A stretch of 64,000 nt of DNA from Weissella uvarum (GTDB taxonomy: Bacteria; Bacillota; Bacilli; Lactobacillales; Lactobacillaceae), in contig NZ_JAFBEO010000003.1 of NCBI RefSeq assembly GCF_016908785.1, positions 1 through 64,000 of the forward strand, in the 5' to 3' direction. Both the position numbers and the translations under genes were made by a program. Positions 9,593 through 19,578 of the stretch are shown here, one piece after another (the first letter of the stretch is position 1; each line of letters begins with the position of its first letter). Under the pieces are notes generated by a model. It ran no database searches. It was not told where the DNA came from and saw only the letters and a program-made list of their open reading frames with translations.

Positions 9593-9622
9593 AAGACTTA
9601 GCGAAAGCTAGGTCTTTTTTTG
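9593..9622 (+). terminator. Terminator after panE
   Basis: AAGACTTAGC and GCTAGGTCTT arms, GAAA loop, long T run. Confidence 0.85.
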
Positions 9623-9674
9623 TGCGGTGTGATAGCTAGCTGGCCTGATTTCGCAAAAAATTAAAATGTTTTAC

Positions 9675-9703
9675 TTGCAATATTATACTCCATATCGTAA
9701 TAT
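9675..9703 (+). promoter_or_regulatory. Candidate promoter of the BceAB-like operon
   Basis: TTGCAA (9675-9680), a 17-base spacer, TAATAT (9698-9703). Confidence 0.5.
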
Positions 9704-9759
9704 CTTTTGTGCAACGTAGTTCGGAATATCATATTATAAATTCAATAAGGAGATTGATG

Positions 9760-10515
9760 ATGAATCAACCAATTTTACAAGCAGAACATATTCAAATGAC
9801 GTACCAAAAGGGGAGTGACATGTCACAAGCCGTCTTGAAAGATCTTTCTTTGACGGTGGCACCAGGAGAATTCTTAACAATCATGGGGCCATCTGGTTCA
9901 GGTAAGTCGACACTCTTAAACATCCTGTCAACGTTGATGAAGCCAACGGCTGGGGATGTGACAATCAACGGTCGTGATATCTTGAATATGAATGATAAGG
10001 ATATGGCTAATTTTAGAAACCATGACATGGGCTTTATCTTTCAAAACTATAATTTGATTGAAAGTTTGAGTGTTGCTGAAAACATTGGTTTGCCATTGAA
10101 CCTACAAAAAGTACCCACTAAGTTAACGCGTGAACGAGTTCAAAAGGTGAGCGCCTTATTGAACATCCAAGATTTACTCAAGAAGTATCCGGCTCAATTG
10201 TCTGGAGGACAACAACAACGTGTTGGGGCAGCGCGTGCTTTGGTACATGAACCAGCTTTAATTTTCGGAGATGAACCAACTGGTGCACTAGACTCGCAAA
10301 ATGCCCGTGAAATGATGCAATACTTAATGCAAATTAACCAGGAAAAGTTAATTTCAATTTTGATGGTAACGCATGATGCCTTTTCAGCTAGTTTCGCTTC
10401 AAGAATCTTATTTTTGACCGATGGTGAAATTTCAGGAGAATTAATTCGTGGCGCAAAAAGCCGTGAAGCCTTCTATCAAGAAATTTTGCAAGCCTTAGGA
10501 AACTTTGATGAATAG
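9760..10515 (+). CDS. ABC transporter ATPase, BceA-like
   Basis: ATP-binding subunit of an antimicrobial-peptide-type ABC transporter. Walker A GPSGSGKST, Q-loop FIFQNYNLIESL, signature LSGGQQQRVGAARAL and Walker B ALIFGDEPTGALD are all present. ATG 9760 is chosen because AAGGAG ends 7 bases upstream; ATG 9757 is alternative. The gene is followed 11 bases later by the large FtsX-type permease, the BceAB arrangement known for bacitracin and peptide detoxification or sensing. No histidine kinase/response regulator pair lies alongside, unlike many Bce modules. Confidence 0.9.
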   Translation: MNQPILQAEHIQMTYQKGSDMSQAVLKDLSLTVAPGEFLTIMGPSGSGKSTLLNILSTLMKPTAGDVTINGRDILNMNDKDMANFRNHDMGFIFQNYNLIESLSVAENIGLPLNLQKVPTKLTRERVQKVSALLNIQDLLKKYPAQLSGGQQQRVGAARALVHEPALIFGDEPTGALDSQNAREMMQYLMQINQEKLISILMVTHDAFSASFASRILFLTDGEISGELIRGAKSREAFYQEILQALGNFDE

Positions 10516-10526
10516 GGGGTTACAAG

Positions 10527-12329
10527 ATGTTAAATAAAATTGCTTTTAAAACCCTTCGTCAAAAGTGGCGTGATTACAGTATTTTGTTAATTGGTACCAC
10601 CATCACGGTCGCAATCTTCTATATGTTTAGTAATATTGCGATGAATGATACTTTGTTGAAAAGTCTATCGTCGGTAACGCAAAAGACCATCGTGATTGTA
10701 TTCATGTTGGGTCAAATTTTGCTCGGTGTAATTACCTTTATTTATTTGAATTTTGCGAATAACTTTTTGATCCAACTACGCCAAAAAGACTACGGCATTA
10801 TTTCGATGCTAGGGGCAACAAAACGTCAATTAGGTAGTCTTTTGATGCGAGAAACACTGTTAATTGGTGCGGTTGCTTCAATTCTAGGTATTATTTTGGG
10901 GATGGGCCTTACACAACTGAGTGGAAAGTATTTGATGCAAGCGATTGATGTGAAGATTACGGCTTGGAGTAATTGGTCAACGCAAGGGGCTTTGGTAACG
11001 ATTGTATTTTTCTTAGTTATTTGTTTCTTAAATGGGTTGTATAATCGTTGGCGGTTAATGCATTTAGACACTTTGACGTTATTAAAAGCTGATCAATCAG
11101 TGAAGGTTAAGCCAGCTAAGCCAAAACGTCAATTTGTACTGGGCCTATTAGGATTAATTATTTTAGGTCTTAGTTTTGCGATGATGCCCCAAGTGACCAA
11201 GTGGCAAATTCCTGGGCTAGTGGTCGATTTGATTTTAAATGTGATTGGAACTTACCTATTTGTCGGTCAAACGCTTGGCTTGGTAACCAATTGGTTAAGT
11301 CATGCTGATTTTGCCCAAAAGGGATTACGGAGCTTCTTAAATGGTCAATTGCGTTTCCGATTGGATGATTATAAGCGGGTGCTAACCATGATTTCAGTTT
11401 TGTTTGGACTTGCCTTAGGTGCTATTAGTGTGGGACAAGGTTACTATGTGACTTTGCCACAACAAGCCGTACAAAATGATTCCTTTACTTTGGCTGTTGA
11501 GAATCCAAAAGCGGATTTTTCTGGCTTGAAGGATGTAACTTACAATCAAGAGTTGGCTTATACGATTAAAAATCGGACGGTTTACTTTGATAAGCAACAG
11601 GTTGCGCAAGCTAAAGTGCCAACTTTGCAATATGATCACACGAAGAGTGATGTTAATGCTAAGCCAAAGCGGACAACTCTGGATGTGAACCATCCAGATG
11701 CTGCTTCAGACTTAACTATGATGAATATGGTGAATTATGTGACTAAGCAAAGTTTTGATGGTCCATTTGAACCATATGAAGCTAAATTAGTGGATCACTT
11801 GCCAGCAGGTAAGCAAAAGAGTCTTAAAATTGTGAAGGTAAAAAATCTAGCTGAGAATGAGCCAGCTTTGAAGAAAATCAAGCAAGCCGAACAAGCTTAT
11901 ACTGGTAATCATGAAGTGAACTTACCAGGGGCTTATGGTACTTTGGTAATGCTAAAGGGTGTCTTTGGTGGTCTAGAATTCATGAGTATCTTCTTGGGAA
12001 TTGCCTTCTTGGTTATGTTGGCATCAACATTAATGTTTAAGACTTTGACTAGTGTTAGTGCAGATCGCCGTCGTTATGAAATTTTGTCAATGATTGGTTC
12101 AACACCACACAAGTTGACGATGACGACTTTCCAAGATACAGGAATCTTATTCTTAGTTCCAATGGTAATTGGCTTGGCCGATGTTAGTTTTGGTTTGCAA
12201 ATCTTCAAACCAATTATGAGTGACCCCTATAGTGGATTAGCTTTGGGTTGTGGGTTAGTGCTTGGTATTTATGGAATCTACTATCTATTAACCAGTTTGA
12301 TTTATCGGCACTTAGTATTAAAGAAGTAA
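10527..12329 (+). CDS. ABC transporter permease, BceB-like (FtsX family)
   Basis: A permease of 600 residues partnered with the preceding ATPase. Several membrane spans occupy the first 290 residues. A large extracytoplasmic domain follows (about residues 300-470), and the C-terminus holds three more spans; this is the BceB topology, in which the loop senses or binds the peptide. Its N-terminus (KIAFKTLRQKWRDYSILLIG) is typical. Substrate is unknown, but a lantibiotic is encoded elsewhere in the window, so cross-protection is a possibility only. Confidence 0.88.
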   Translation: MLNKIAFKTLRQKWRDYSILLIGTTITVAIFYMFSNIAMNDTLLKSLSSVTQKTIVIVFMLGQILLGVITFIYLNFANNFLIQLRQKDYGIISMLGATKRQLGSLLMRETLLIGAVASILGIILGMGLTQLSGKYLMQAIDVKITAWSNWSTQGALVTIVFFLVICFLNGLYNRWRLMHLDTLTLLKADQSVKVKPAKPKRQFVLGLLGLIILGLSFAMMPQVTKWQIPGLVVDLILNVIGTYLFVGQTLGLVTNWLSHADFAQKGLRSFLNGQLRFRLDDYKRVLTMISVLFGLALGAISVGQGYYVTLPQQAVQNDSFTLAVENPKADFSGLKDVTYNQELAYTIKNRTVYFDKQQVAQAKVPTLQYDHTKSDVNAKPKRTTLDVNHPDAASDLTMMNMVNYVTKQSFDGPFEPYEAKLVDHLPAGKQKSLKIVKVKNLAENEPALKKIKQAEQAYTGNHEVNLPGAYGTLVMLKGVFGGLEFMSIFLGIAFLVMLASTLMFKTLTSVSADRRRYEILSMIGSTPHKLTMTTFQDTGILFLVPMVIGLADVSFGLQIFKPIMSDPYSGLALGCGLVLGIYGIYYLLTSLIYRHLVLKK

Positions 12330-12354
12330 TTGAATAATTTATCTCAGGTTATAG

Positions 12355-12400
12355 AAAAAGGAACAAGTTAGCATGATGCTAACTTGTTCCTTTTTGATTT
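12355..12400. terminator. Bidirectional terminator
   Basis: 19-bp perfect arms (AAAAAGGAACAAGTTAGCA and its complement) around TGA, between convergent genes. Confidence 0.9.
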
Positions 12401-12405
12401 ATTGA

Positions 12406-13476
12406 TTAATGCCAGTTGGTTGAGTAACCTAGTGCTGAGCTAAGTCCAATATTGATAAGGACGATGGCAGCCAGGCAGATGGCATGAAAAATTTTGTGAT
12501 TAGATAGCAGTGCGACGTATTCACGAAGATAAGCATTATATAAGAAGTAACGACTTGTCTTCGCACCAATCCCATCGATATTAAGTCCAACAGCGCGAGC
12601 GTAACCTGCGGCACGAAAGACGTGGTAATCACTTGTTGCGAATAATCCGTTTTGTTCATTAACATCTAATTGTTGTTCAATGACACGCTTTGAATACAAC
12701 ATGTTTTGGTAGGTTGTTTGGGACTGATCCTCAACATAGACCTGGTCAGCTGGGAATCCTTCTGATAAGGCATAGTCGCGCATGGCAACCCCTTCAGGAA
12801 TCTTTTCATCAGGACCTTGACCACCAGACATTACCAAACTAGGCCGGTATCCAGCTTTTTCAAATTGCTTATTTGCGAAATTAATGGCGGCGTTTACGCG
12901 TGACTTGAGAAGCGGTGAAATTTTGTCGCTATCTAGCAAGCCAGCACCTAGGACAATAATGTAGCTTTGGTCATACTTAGGCTTAAAGAGCTTATACAAG
13001 ACAAGGGACATCATGAAGCTGATCATCCAAAAGACTAGGTACATCACAACACTACCATAGATGTTTTGAATCCCTTGGGCTAACCAATTTGGTAAGTAAT
13101 GGTGGATGAGACGCATGAAGACGGGCATGATAATAATGACCAAGCCAAGAATTAGCGTTAAGAGATTTCCTAAGTTATGGCTTTCTTTATGCCAGACGAC
13201 CCAGGCATTCCAGAGTAAGATAATCCACAAGCAAACTGAGAATAGCGATAAGATAAAGCCAATTAAGGCTAGGAAGCCAATCCAGATGAAAAGGATTGTG
13301 CCGGCATGAAACTGATAGAGTGTTCCAGTAATGGCAATCGCTAAGACAATCAATAGAAGCGTCAAAAGCATTCCATTTAAGAGGCGGACCTTATTTGATT
13401 TAAAACTGGCGTACAGGGCAAGGCCTAGACAGACAACCACAGCCCAAAGCCCAATTACGAGCATAGTTAAGTGCAT
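12406..13476 (-). CDS. YdcF/SanA-like DUF218 membrane protein
   Basis: A protein of 356 residues with about six N-terminal membrane spans, then a DUF218 domain (YdcF/ElyC/SanA type, linked in other bacteria to envelope integrity). Visible: YIIVLGAGL, LVMSGGQGPDE, VAMRDYALSEGFP, VEDQSQTTYQNM and the FATSDYHVFRAAG segment. A last hydrophobic span closes the protein. Full length for the long membrane form seen in lactobacilli. The biochemical role is not established. Confidence 0.85.
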   Translation of the reverse strand: MHLTMLVIGLWAVVVCLGLALYASFKSNKVRLLNGMLLTLLLIVLAIAITGTLYQFHAGTILFIWIGFLALIGFILSLFSVCLWIILLWNAWVVWHKESHNLGNLLTLILGLVIIIMPVFMRLIHHYLPNWLAQGIQNIYGSVVMYLVFWMISFMMSLVLYKLFKPKYDQSYIIVLGAGLLDSDKISPLLKSRVNAAINFANKQFEKAGYRPSLVMSGGQGPDEKIPEGVAMRDYALSEGFPADQVYVEDQSQTTYQNMLYSKRVIEQQLDVNEQNGLFATSDYHVFRAAGYARAVGLNIDGIGAKTSRYFLYNAYLREYVALLSNHKIFHAICLAAIVLINIGLSSALGYSTNWH

Positions 13477-13917
13477 AAATGTTTTTCCTCACTTTTTATC
13501 GATAGCAGACTGTGTGTAGATTAGTGCCTATATCATTGACCGTCTACACATCGTGTCCTATTAATTCAAAACAAAAACTAATCGCTATCGTTTATAGATA
13601 TATATTATACAAATATTCAATTGTGTTAAAGCCTTGTTTTGTAATTCTTAAAAAGAATCGCCAAAGCTAGTCATTTTTAAAACTATCAAAATTATCGATC
13701 CCTAATGCCATGGATTACCCTGTAAGCAGAGCTTCATCTTCTAGCAAGTCTAATCTAAAAATTTGATAAATGGGGGGATAACATGGAACAGCGTATCTGA
13801 TTTTTGAAAAATTAAAAATAAAAAATCTTTACATACTATTTACGAAATAGTACCATATCAGAACAGATGACAAGGTTACACATAATCTATTCGCCCAAAT
13901 TTGAAAGGACATTCTTT
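13477..13917. other. Intergenic stretch before the TraX gene
   Basis: No gene supported. It contains the promoter/operator at 13828-13856. The rest is AT-rich and also must hold the promoter of the leftward YdcF-like gene, which I could not place. Confidence 0.5.
13828..13856 (+). promoter_or_regulatory. Promoter with a perfect palindromic operator in the spacer
   Basis: TTTACA (13828-13833), a 17-base spacer, TACCAT (13851-13856). A perfect palindrome, TACTATTT-ACG-AAATAGTA (13834-13852), fills the spacer, the usual placement for a repressor operator such as TetR or MarR type. No repressor gene is adjacent. Confidence 0.55.
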
Positions 13918-14703
13918 ATGCTTGCAACAAAATTTAACGTACGTGGACTAACTTCATACCAACTTAAGATGATTGGAATTATCTTGATGTTTGGTGACCA
14001 TATTCAACAAATGTTTGAATACGTCGGAGCACCATTATGGCTCCATATTCTGGGGCGCGTGGTAGCGCCAATTTTCCTTTTCTTATCAGCAGAAGGTTTT
14101 CACTACACGCATAGTAAGGCCAACTATATGCGGACATTGCTGATTGGCTTTATTATCTGTAATATCTTGTTTACAGGAATCTAACGCTTATTACCTAATG
14201 ATTATGTGGTTTTAACAAATTCAATCTTTGGAACCTTGTTCTGGAGCACGGTCCTAATGTGGATTATCGATGGCTTCCGTAAAGAGCAGCCGTATAAGTT
14301 GAAAGCCTGCTTGGCATTAGTGGCTTCACTGGCTGTTTCAGCCATCCCAGTGGTTTTGATGGCGGTAGTACAAGATCCACAATGGTTACAAGTCGTTGCC
14401 TTAAGTGGCGTTTTTATCCCTTCAATTTTCTTGGTGGAAGGTGGTCCAGCCTTCATTCTGTTGGTCGGTGCTTTCTACTTATTAAGAGATAAGCGTGCTT
14501 GACAAATGCTGCCACTAGTGCTAATAGAGCTTATTATCTTTATTCAAGATTCACGTAACATCCAGTGGCTAATGGTATTTGCTATTATTCCATTAAGCTT
14601 CTATAACGGACGTGAAGGACGCAAGGACAAGTGGTTCTTCTATATCTTCTATCCAGCGCATATCTTGATTTTATACATCATTTCAACAGTCTTCTTTACT
14701 TAA
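13918..14703 (+). pseudogene. TraX-family membrane acyltransferase, two nonsense codons
   Basis: TraX family (PF05857-type), known from F-pilin N-acetylation but widespread in Firmicutes with unknown substrates. Start ATG 13918 follows GAAAGGAC. The family N-terminus is clear (GLTSYQLKMIGIILMFGDH and GRVVAPIFLFLSAEGFHYT), and the C-terminus ends in FFYIFYPAHILILYII, with His. In-frame TAA at 14182-14184 and TGA at 14500-14502 split one continuous frame of about 261 codons. Confidence 0.82.
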
Positions 14704-14706
14704 TAT

Positions 14707-14750
14707 AAAAGCACTAACTATGTGGTTGTACATTGTTAGTGCTTTATTTT
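14707..14750. terminator. Terminator after the TraX gene
   Basis: AAAAGCACTAAC pairs with GTTAGTGCTTT across a 15-base loop, with a T-rich tail; A-rich on the other side, so it may also serve the convergent gene. Confidence 0.8.
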
Positions 14751-14770
14751 TTATCTGGGGATGTTCATTA

Positions 14771-15043
14771 TCATTTCTGGTCTAAAATCTGTTTAAAGGC
14801 CTCAGTGTAATGATCGCAAGCATTATAGTCTGCAAGCAATGACTTATTCTGAGTAGGGCTAACACCTTCATTCAAAAGCTTTTTATATAACTCATAGTAT
14901 GGCAAGTGCATCGTTTGGGCTAATTTCAATTCAGTCTCTATGTCGTAAGGGACCTTTTTAAAGTCCGCGTTTAAGAGACCATTGTCGTCAATTTCAATAA
15001 TGGCATATCCGTGAATGTCTGATATTAAGGCGATTTTAGTCAT
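14771..15043 (-). pseudogene. Metallophosphatase remnant with internal deletion
   Basis: The start is ATG 15043, with GGAGGA 6 bases upstream. The product opens with MTKIALISDIHG, the classic start of calcineurin-like phosphoesterases (metal-binding D and H). It then jumps straight to a C-terminal segment (YAIIEIDDNGLL, FKKVPYDIE) of the kind that normally ends such proteins. The middle, with the GNH and GHxH motifs, is missing: roughly 150 residues lost in frame. The 90-residue product cannot form the active site. Confidence 0.7.
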
Positions 15044-15624
15044 GTTTATGTCCTCCATTGCAACAAGAAAATCAGTAGTATCTAAGGACTAGTATAGGCT
15101 AATTGAATTTTTTGTAAACGCTTACGTAAGAATATAGTGATGACAATGAAAGAATTAATATTTCCAATGCCGCAGGACGTAAGGTGATCATTTTACGTGG
15201 GTTTAAAAAATTCAAAGGGCGTGATGAAAGGAATACACGAGTTACGGTGATGGATATGATTTGGCTAACTGACAACTTTACATTCAACCTTGAGAAGGTT
15301 AGTGGATTCTTAACTATTGAACAATCGCAACAATCTCACATTGATGGTTAACTTAATCTGGCAACCTAAAACTATTTCTTCACCTTGCAAAAAGAATCTA
15401 ACCATCAATTAGTTAACGTCGCTTAAAACATTACTTTATGCAGCCGTAGTTAGAACGGATGGCACAAAAAAAGTCTCTTTAGGTCTACTTCTTAAAGAGT
15501 TTTAATAATTCAAGGGCCGCCTCTGCCTTCAATAATTTTCGTCCATTTATTTATAACACCAATTAAATATACTGAATACGGGGCCTACCTGGGTTCCTCT
15601 TTATATAGAGTAGGAGAGGAGGTA
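15044..15624. other. Decayed stretch with a coding remnant
   Basis: An open frame without a plausible start (15130-15351, +) encodes NAAGRKVIILRGFKKFKG and about 50 further residues, ending at TAA. It reads like the 3' end of a lost gene that I cannot identify. The rest shows no gene. Confidence 0.4.
15113..15126. promoter_or_regulatory. Candidate cre (CcpA) site
   Basis: TGTAAACGCTTACG matches the cre consensus TGWAARCGYTWNCW at 13 of 14 positions. It lies 70 bases upstream of the metallophosphatase remnant. Confidence 0.45.
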
Positions 15625-16332
15625 GTGAGGGCCTTAGGGGATACGTTGTTTTATTACGGTATTTTCATGTTGATGAACGAGAGAAATGGTAAAATCAAAG
15701 CATTGATATGCATACTAAATATGGAAGTAATTCAATCAAGTGAGGATAAAGTGATGGCTGAGTTAAATTTAGCGCAATACACCGACCAATTAATTGAACT
15801 TTATTCAAATGATATCTCTGATAATCTTGATAGTTTTTCATTGGGGATGATCCGTGAGATAAGTGCAGATTATTTCATTTTCGAATCAGTTAGTGAATCT
15901 GGAACGTTTGACGCATTACAAATTAGGGTAAAACAGTGCGTGGCAAAAATTGAAACGCAAAGTGCTTATATCGATTTGTACCAGTTTATGATTAATATAA
16001 ATGAGAAAGCTAATTTGTATGATCCATATAAGCTATTGACACATTCACCAAATTACGGTAATTATTTAGATCCACTCGCTAGTGTGCTAAATATAGCAAA
16101 GCATGAAGACAAACTCATTAGTTGTGTGACAACAGATGAGCAGGATCTCATCACAGGTAAAGTCATCGATTTATCTGACATGAGTGTAACTATGTTATTG
16201 TTCAATTTTGAGACTAATACACTTGAGGAACAAATTACGATTCCATTATCAAATGTAATTCAAGTATATGCTATTAGCGAACAGAATTATTTCTTGGAAG
16301 CATATTTGGATAATAGTACTTTAATGGGGTGA
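15625..16332 (+). CDS. Unrecognised protein preceding a bacteriocin-type 7TM protein
   Basis: The start is GTG 15625, with AGGAGAGG 5 bases upstream. The protein has 235 residues, is soluble, and is rich in acidic and hydrophobic residues, with no signal peptide or motif that I recognise. The stop overlaps the start region of the next membrane gene, so it belongs to the same operon as the 7TM protein and ABC ATPase. A later start (for example at MAELNLAQY) is possible. Confidence 0.6.
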   Translation: MRALGDTLFYYGIFMLMNERNGKIKALICILNMEVIQSSEDKVMAELNLAQYTDQLIELYSNDISDNLDSFSLGMIREISADYFIFESVSESGTFDALQIRVKQCVAKIETQSAYIDLYQFMININEKANLYDPYKLLTHSPNYGNYLDPLASVLNIAKHEDKLISCVTTDEQDLITGKVIDLSDMSVTMLLFNFETNTLEEQITIPLSNVIQVYAISEQNYFLEAYLDNSTLMG

Positions 16333-16337
16333 GTTAT

Positions 16338-18431
16338 ATGTTTAGAAAAATTTTGTCCGTTATATTGGGCTTGCTATTTATTTTAGGCTCATTTGTGTTA
16401 TTTATTGATGCACAAAGTGATTATTTGGTACGAGAAATGGCCAAGCAAGATAGTATAAGTAAGAATTTTACACATTTTAATTTGCCTAATGACATAAAGG
16501 GTGATCAAGAATATCGGGAAGTATTAGATGTTTTAAATAAAACAAGTGAACAAGAGCATGTTAATTATGCAAAACTTCAAATTTTTAACGGCTTCAATGT
16601 GAATGCTTCAAAGCAAACGTTAAATTACGCCAGACCAAGTACAAAATTAAATTATCAAGTATTCACTGTTAAACCAACAAGTATTTGGTCTTATTTTGGA
16701 AAACAAAAAAGTTATGTTAATGATACATTTACTTTTAAAAACGGCATAAAAGGATATACAGCGAGTATCACACCCATAAATAAAAATATTTCGTATGATG
16801 GTCGGCAAGGCACATTCTATGTAGAAACTAAAAGCGTAAAAGAATACAATCTATTTATTACTAAACTGAAAGATAACTATAACTTTAAATTTGGTAAACA
16901 ATATAAGACTGATGATTTTAAAACTAATCGTGATTATGACGAGAAGAGGTTAGAAATTGACGTGCCATCCTTTTCTAATCTTAACCAGGCTTTGTTTAGT
17001 ATCTTAGCTATTTTTGTTGTTTTATACATTTTACTAAGTACAAAATATATAGCTGTTTATAGATTAGCTGGTTTATCTACATTTAGAATGGTTTTTAATT
17101 TATTTAAATCATTTTTTTTAATAGTATTCGTTGGCATGAGTGGATTAATTGGATACTTATTACTGATTAAAAAATGGCATATCGGTTTAACCCCATATAT
17201 GCAAATCACGGCTATATTGATGTGCTTATTGGTACTTGCAGCAGTGATTGTTTATCTATTGAATTATTTGTCGTTCAATAGTCAGTTAAAAAATAAAAAC
17301 TATTTGAATTGGTCATTTTATCTGGTTTATTTAGTTAAGGCAATTGCATTGATCATGGTTTTTAGTAATTTAATACCTTTATTTCAACTAGCTACTTCGA
17401 TGTATAACTCATCATTACGGACTACATACGGTAATCGCAAGGTTGGTAATGAGTATGGGGTAATTTACCCGCATCTAATCGGTTATGATACTGATCAACA
17501 TACTTTAGCAGATAGTGAAACATTAGATAATGAATTATATAGTTTCATGAATAAAAAGGGTGGGATAATTTTTGATGGATCTTCAAATGAAGATTACCAA
17601 ACTGGCCCTGAATACATTAAAAGTAATATTGTTAACCCGAATTATTTACGTCGTTTTCCAATTAAAGATATTAATGGTCAAAAAATTCATGAAGCTGATT
17701 CTGAAAAAAAGATTTTATTAATTTTGCCATTGTCGGAAAAAAATAGTGTTGATAAGCGGGAAAAATATATAGAAGATACAGAATACGAAAATATAGGCAA
17801 AAAGCCGGTAATTCAAGTTGTTTTTGTGCCTAATAGTGAAAAATATTTCAATTTAACAGAAGGCAAGTATAAAGATATTACTGCAATGTTTGTAACTACT
17901 AAATACAATAGTGGGTTTATTAATCGTGATATGATGAACAGTCAGGGTAATCGAGATGCGCTTAAGATACCTATTTCTAAAAGTGAAAAGCAGACTTATT
18001 TAAATCTGTCGGATAGCTTGGAAAAATATAACTATGCAGATAATTATTTACAAGTTGTTAAATTAAATAATCTGGATTTTGAAGATGTGAAAAGGTCAGT
18101 AGGCGACGTAGTTCAAGCAAGTATCTCATTATCACTTACACTGATGTTTATATTATTTATCACAGTCTATCTGGTGGTTTTGTATTTTAGAAGTAACTCA
18201 AAAAAGATTTATTATAAATACATGGCAGGCTATAGTACAATGCGTATTTTGGTAGGATTATGGTGTTTAATTATCTTGCAATATGTATTCCTATTTTTAA
18301 TTAACTTTATGGAAAATCAAATAGATGTCTTATCTACATTATCAATAATGACAATGTTCATTGTAGAAGTTATCTGTGTATTAATAACAAGTAAAATACT
18401 GACAAACAACTTATTAAAGGGGAACAAATGA
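16338..18431 (+). CDS. Bacteriocin-associated large membrane protein (7TM type)
   Basis: About 697 residues: one N-terminal span, an extracytoplasmic segment, four spans near residues 215-350, a second large extracytoplasmic segment, and three C-terminal spans. This is the layout of the bacteriocin-associated integral membrane (immunity/7TM) family that pairs with lactococcin-972-type ABC ATPases. ATG 16338 is preferred over GTG 16329. The gene overlaps the ABC ATPase start by 4 bases (ATGA). No bacteriocin peptide gene was found beside it. Confidence 0.7.
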   Translation: MFRKILSVILGLLFILGSFVLFIDAQSDYLVREMAKQDSISKNFTHFNLPNDIKGDQEYREVLDVLNKTSEQEHVNYAKLQIFNGFNVNASKQTLNYARPSTKLNYQVFTVKPTSIWSYFGKQKSYVNDTFTFKNGIKGYTASITPINKNISYDGRQGTFYVETKSVKEYNLFITKLKDNYNFKFGKQYKTDDFKTNRDYDEKRLEIDVPSFSNLNQALFSILAIFVVLYILLSTKYIAVYRLAGLSTFRMVFNLFKSFFLIVFVGMSGLIGYLLLIKKWHIGLTPYMQITAILMCLLVLAAVIVYLLNYLSFNSQLKNKNYLNWSFYLVYLVKAIALIMVFSNLIPLFQLATSMYNSSLRTTYGNRKVGNEYGVIYPHLIGYDTDQHTLADSETLDNELYSFMNKKGGIIFDGSSNEDYQTGPEYIKSNIVNPNYLRRFPIKDINGQKIHEADSEKKILLILPLSEKNSVDKREKYIEDTEYENIGKKPVIQVVFVPNSEKYFNLTEGKYKDITAMFVTTKYNSGFINRDMMNSQGNRDALKIPISKSEKQTYLNLSDSLEKYNYADNYLQVVKLNNLDFEDVKRSVGDVVQASISLSLTLMFILFITVYLVVLYFRSNSKKIYYKYMAGYSTMRILVGLWCLIILQYVFLFLINFMENQIDVLSTLSIMTMFIVEVICVLITSKILTNNLLKGNK

Positions 18432-19084
18432 TGATATTATCTTCTTCAAATAATGTGACTTTACAAAGTGTGGATAAGAAATTTGGTGATAAACAAGTAT
18501 TAAAGGATGTTAATCTTGAATTTAAAAAAGGACAAATTACGACCATATTTGGCCGGAGTGGTGCGGGTAAAACTACCTTGTTAAACTTAATTGGTCTTGT
18601 AGATACACCAGACTCCGGCAAAATAAAGGTGTTTGATCAAGTGTTACCTAAAATAACTAGTCGTGAAGCGATGTTGTGGCGAAGAAATAAATTGGATTAT
18701 TTATTTCAAAATTTTGGGTTGATTGATGACATTACTGTTGAAAAAAATTTAAATATTAGTTTAACGTATAAAAAACTAAACAAAAAAGTTGCTAGTTTAA
18801 AAAAAGAACAGGCATTAGCTGACGTTGGTTTGGATAAATCATATTTAAGTAAGAAAATTCACACACTTTCTGGTGGAGAGCAACAGAGAATTGCGATTGC
18901 CAAGACAATTTTAAAAGATCCAGAATTAGTATTGGCGGATGAACCAACTGGATCATTAGATATAGAGAATAAAAAGAAAATTTTGAATCTATTAATTGAG
19001 CTAAAGGCACGGAATAAAACTTTAATAATCGTCTCGCACGATAGAGATCTAGAAAACATTAGTGACGCTTGTGTGTATTTATGA
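18428..19084 (+). CDS. ABC ATPase of the lactococcin-972 group type
   Basis: The ATPase has 218 residues: Walker A GRSGAGKTT, Q-loop YLFQNFGLIDD, signature LSGGEQQRIAIAK, Walker B LVLADEPTGSLD and a switch His in IVSHDRD. Start ATG 18428 overlaps the upstream stop. It is the energy subunit for the preceding membrane protein, in the class proposed to export or give immunity to lactococcin 972-like bacteriocins. The specific substrate is inference. Confidence 0.82.
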   Translation: MMILSSSNNVTLQSVDKKFGDKQVLKDVNLEFKKGQITTIFGRSGAGKTTLLNLIGLVDTPDSGKIKVFDQVLPKITSREAMLWRRNKLDYLFQNFGLIDDITVEKNLNISLTYKKLNKKVASLKKEQALADVGLDKSYLSKKIHTLSGGEQQRIAIAKTILKDPELVLADEPTGSLDIENKKKILNLLIELKARNKTLIIVSHDRDLENISDACVYL

Positions 19085-19578
19085 AGAATTTACTATTGCT
19101 CGCAACTGTCGTTGGTGGAACTATTAAACTGGGAAATATTCATTCAGGGAAAAGATTAGTAATTCATGTCATTTGGATTTGTCACTAAGGATTATAGAGC
19201 AAAGCACGAGTTAACGAAAAAACAGTTAGCCATTACGGTTGGTGAGACTAAACACATTGAGTTAAAAATAAATACAGTTAATCAAGGTGGCTAGGTTTAA
19301 TTATTTAGATTTGGTACTTTTGGGACATGTAATCATGCTGTCTAATCACAAGCGGGAGAAGAAATTGAAATTGTAGTCACTACATTAACTATACTGCCTG
19401 GTGAAAAATCTAAAAGATTCAGTAGATTCATAGTTTAGAAGATAGAAGTAGTATATCTCTATTTCGATGTAAGAAGTAAGGATGGCTTTTTGTGTATTTA
19501 TGCGGTAGGAAGTAGCATTATCAGCTAGTAATTAACCGGGTTACGAAATAATTATTATAAACATAATGGAGATGTTAA
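19085..19578. other. Gene-poor stretch after the ABC ATPase
   Basis: Two short overlapping frames occur: MKNLLLLATVVGGTIK... at 19081 (35 codons) and MSFGFVTKDYRAKHELTKK... at 19167 (42 codons). Neither resembles a lactococcin-972 peptide or another family I know. This is where the missing bacteriocin gene might once have been. Confidence 0.35.

Noticed and set aside
19081-19292. Lactococcin-972-like precursor after the ABC ATPase
   Set aside because: The short frames lack the typical signal peptide and mature-peptide pattern.
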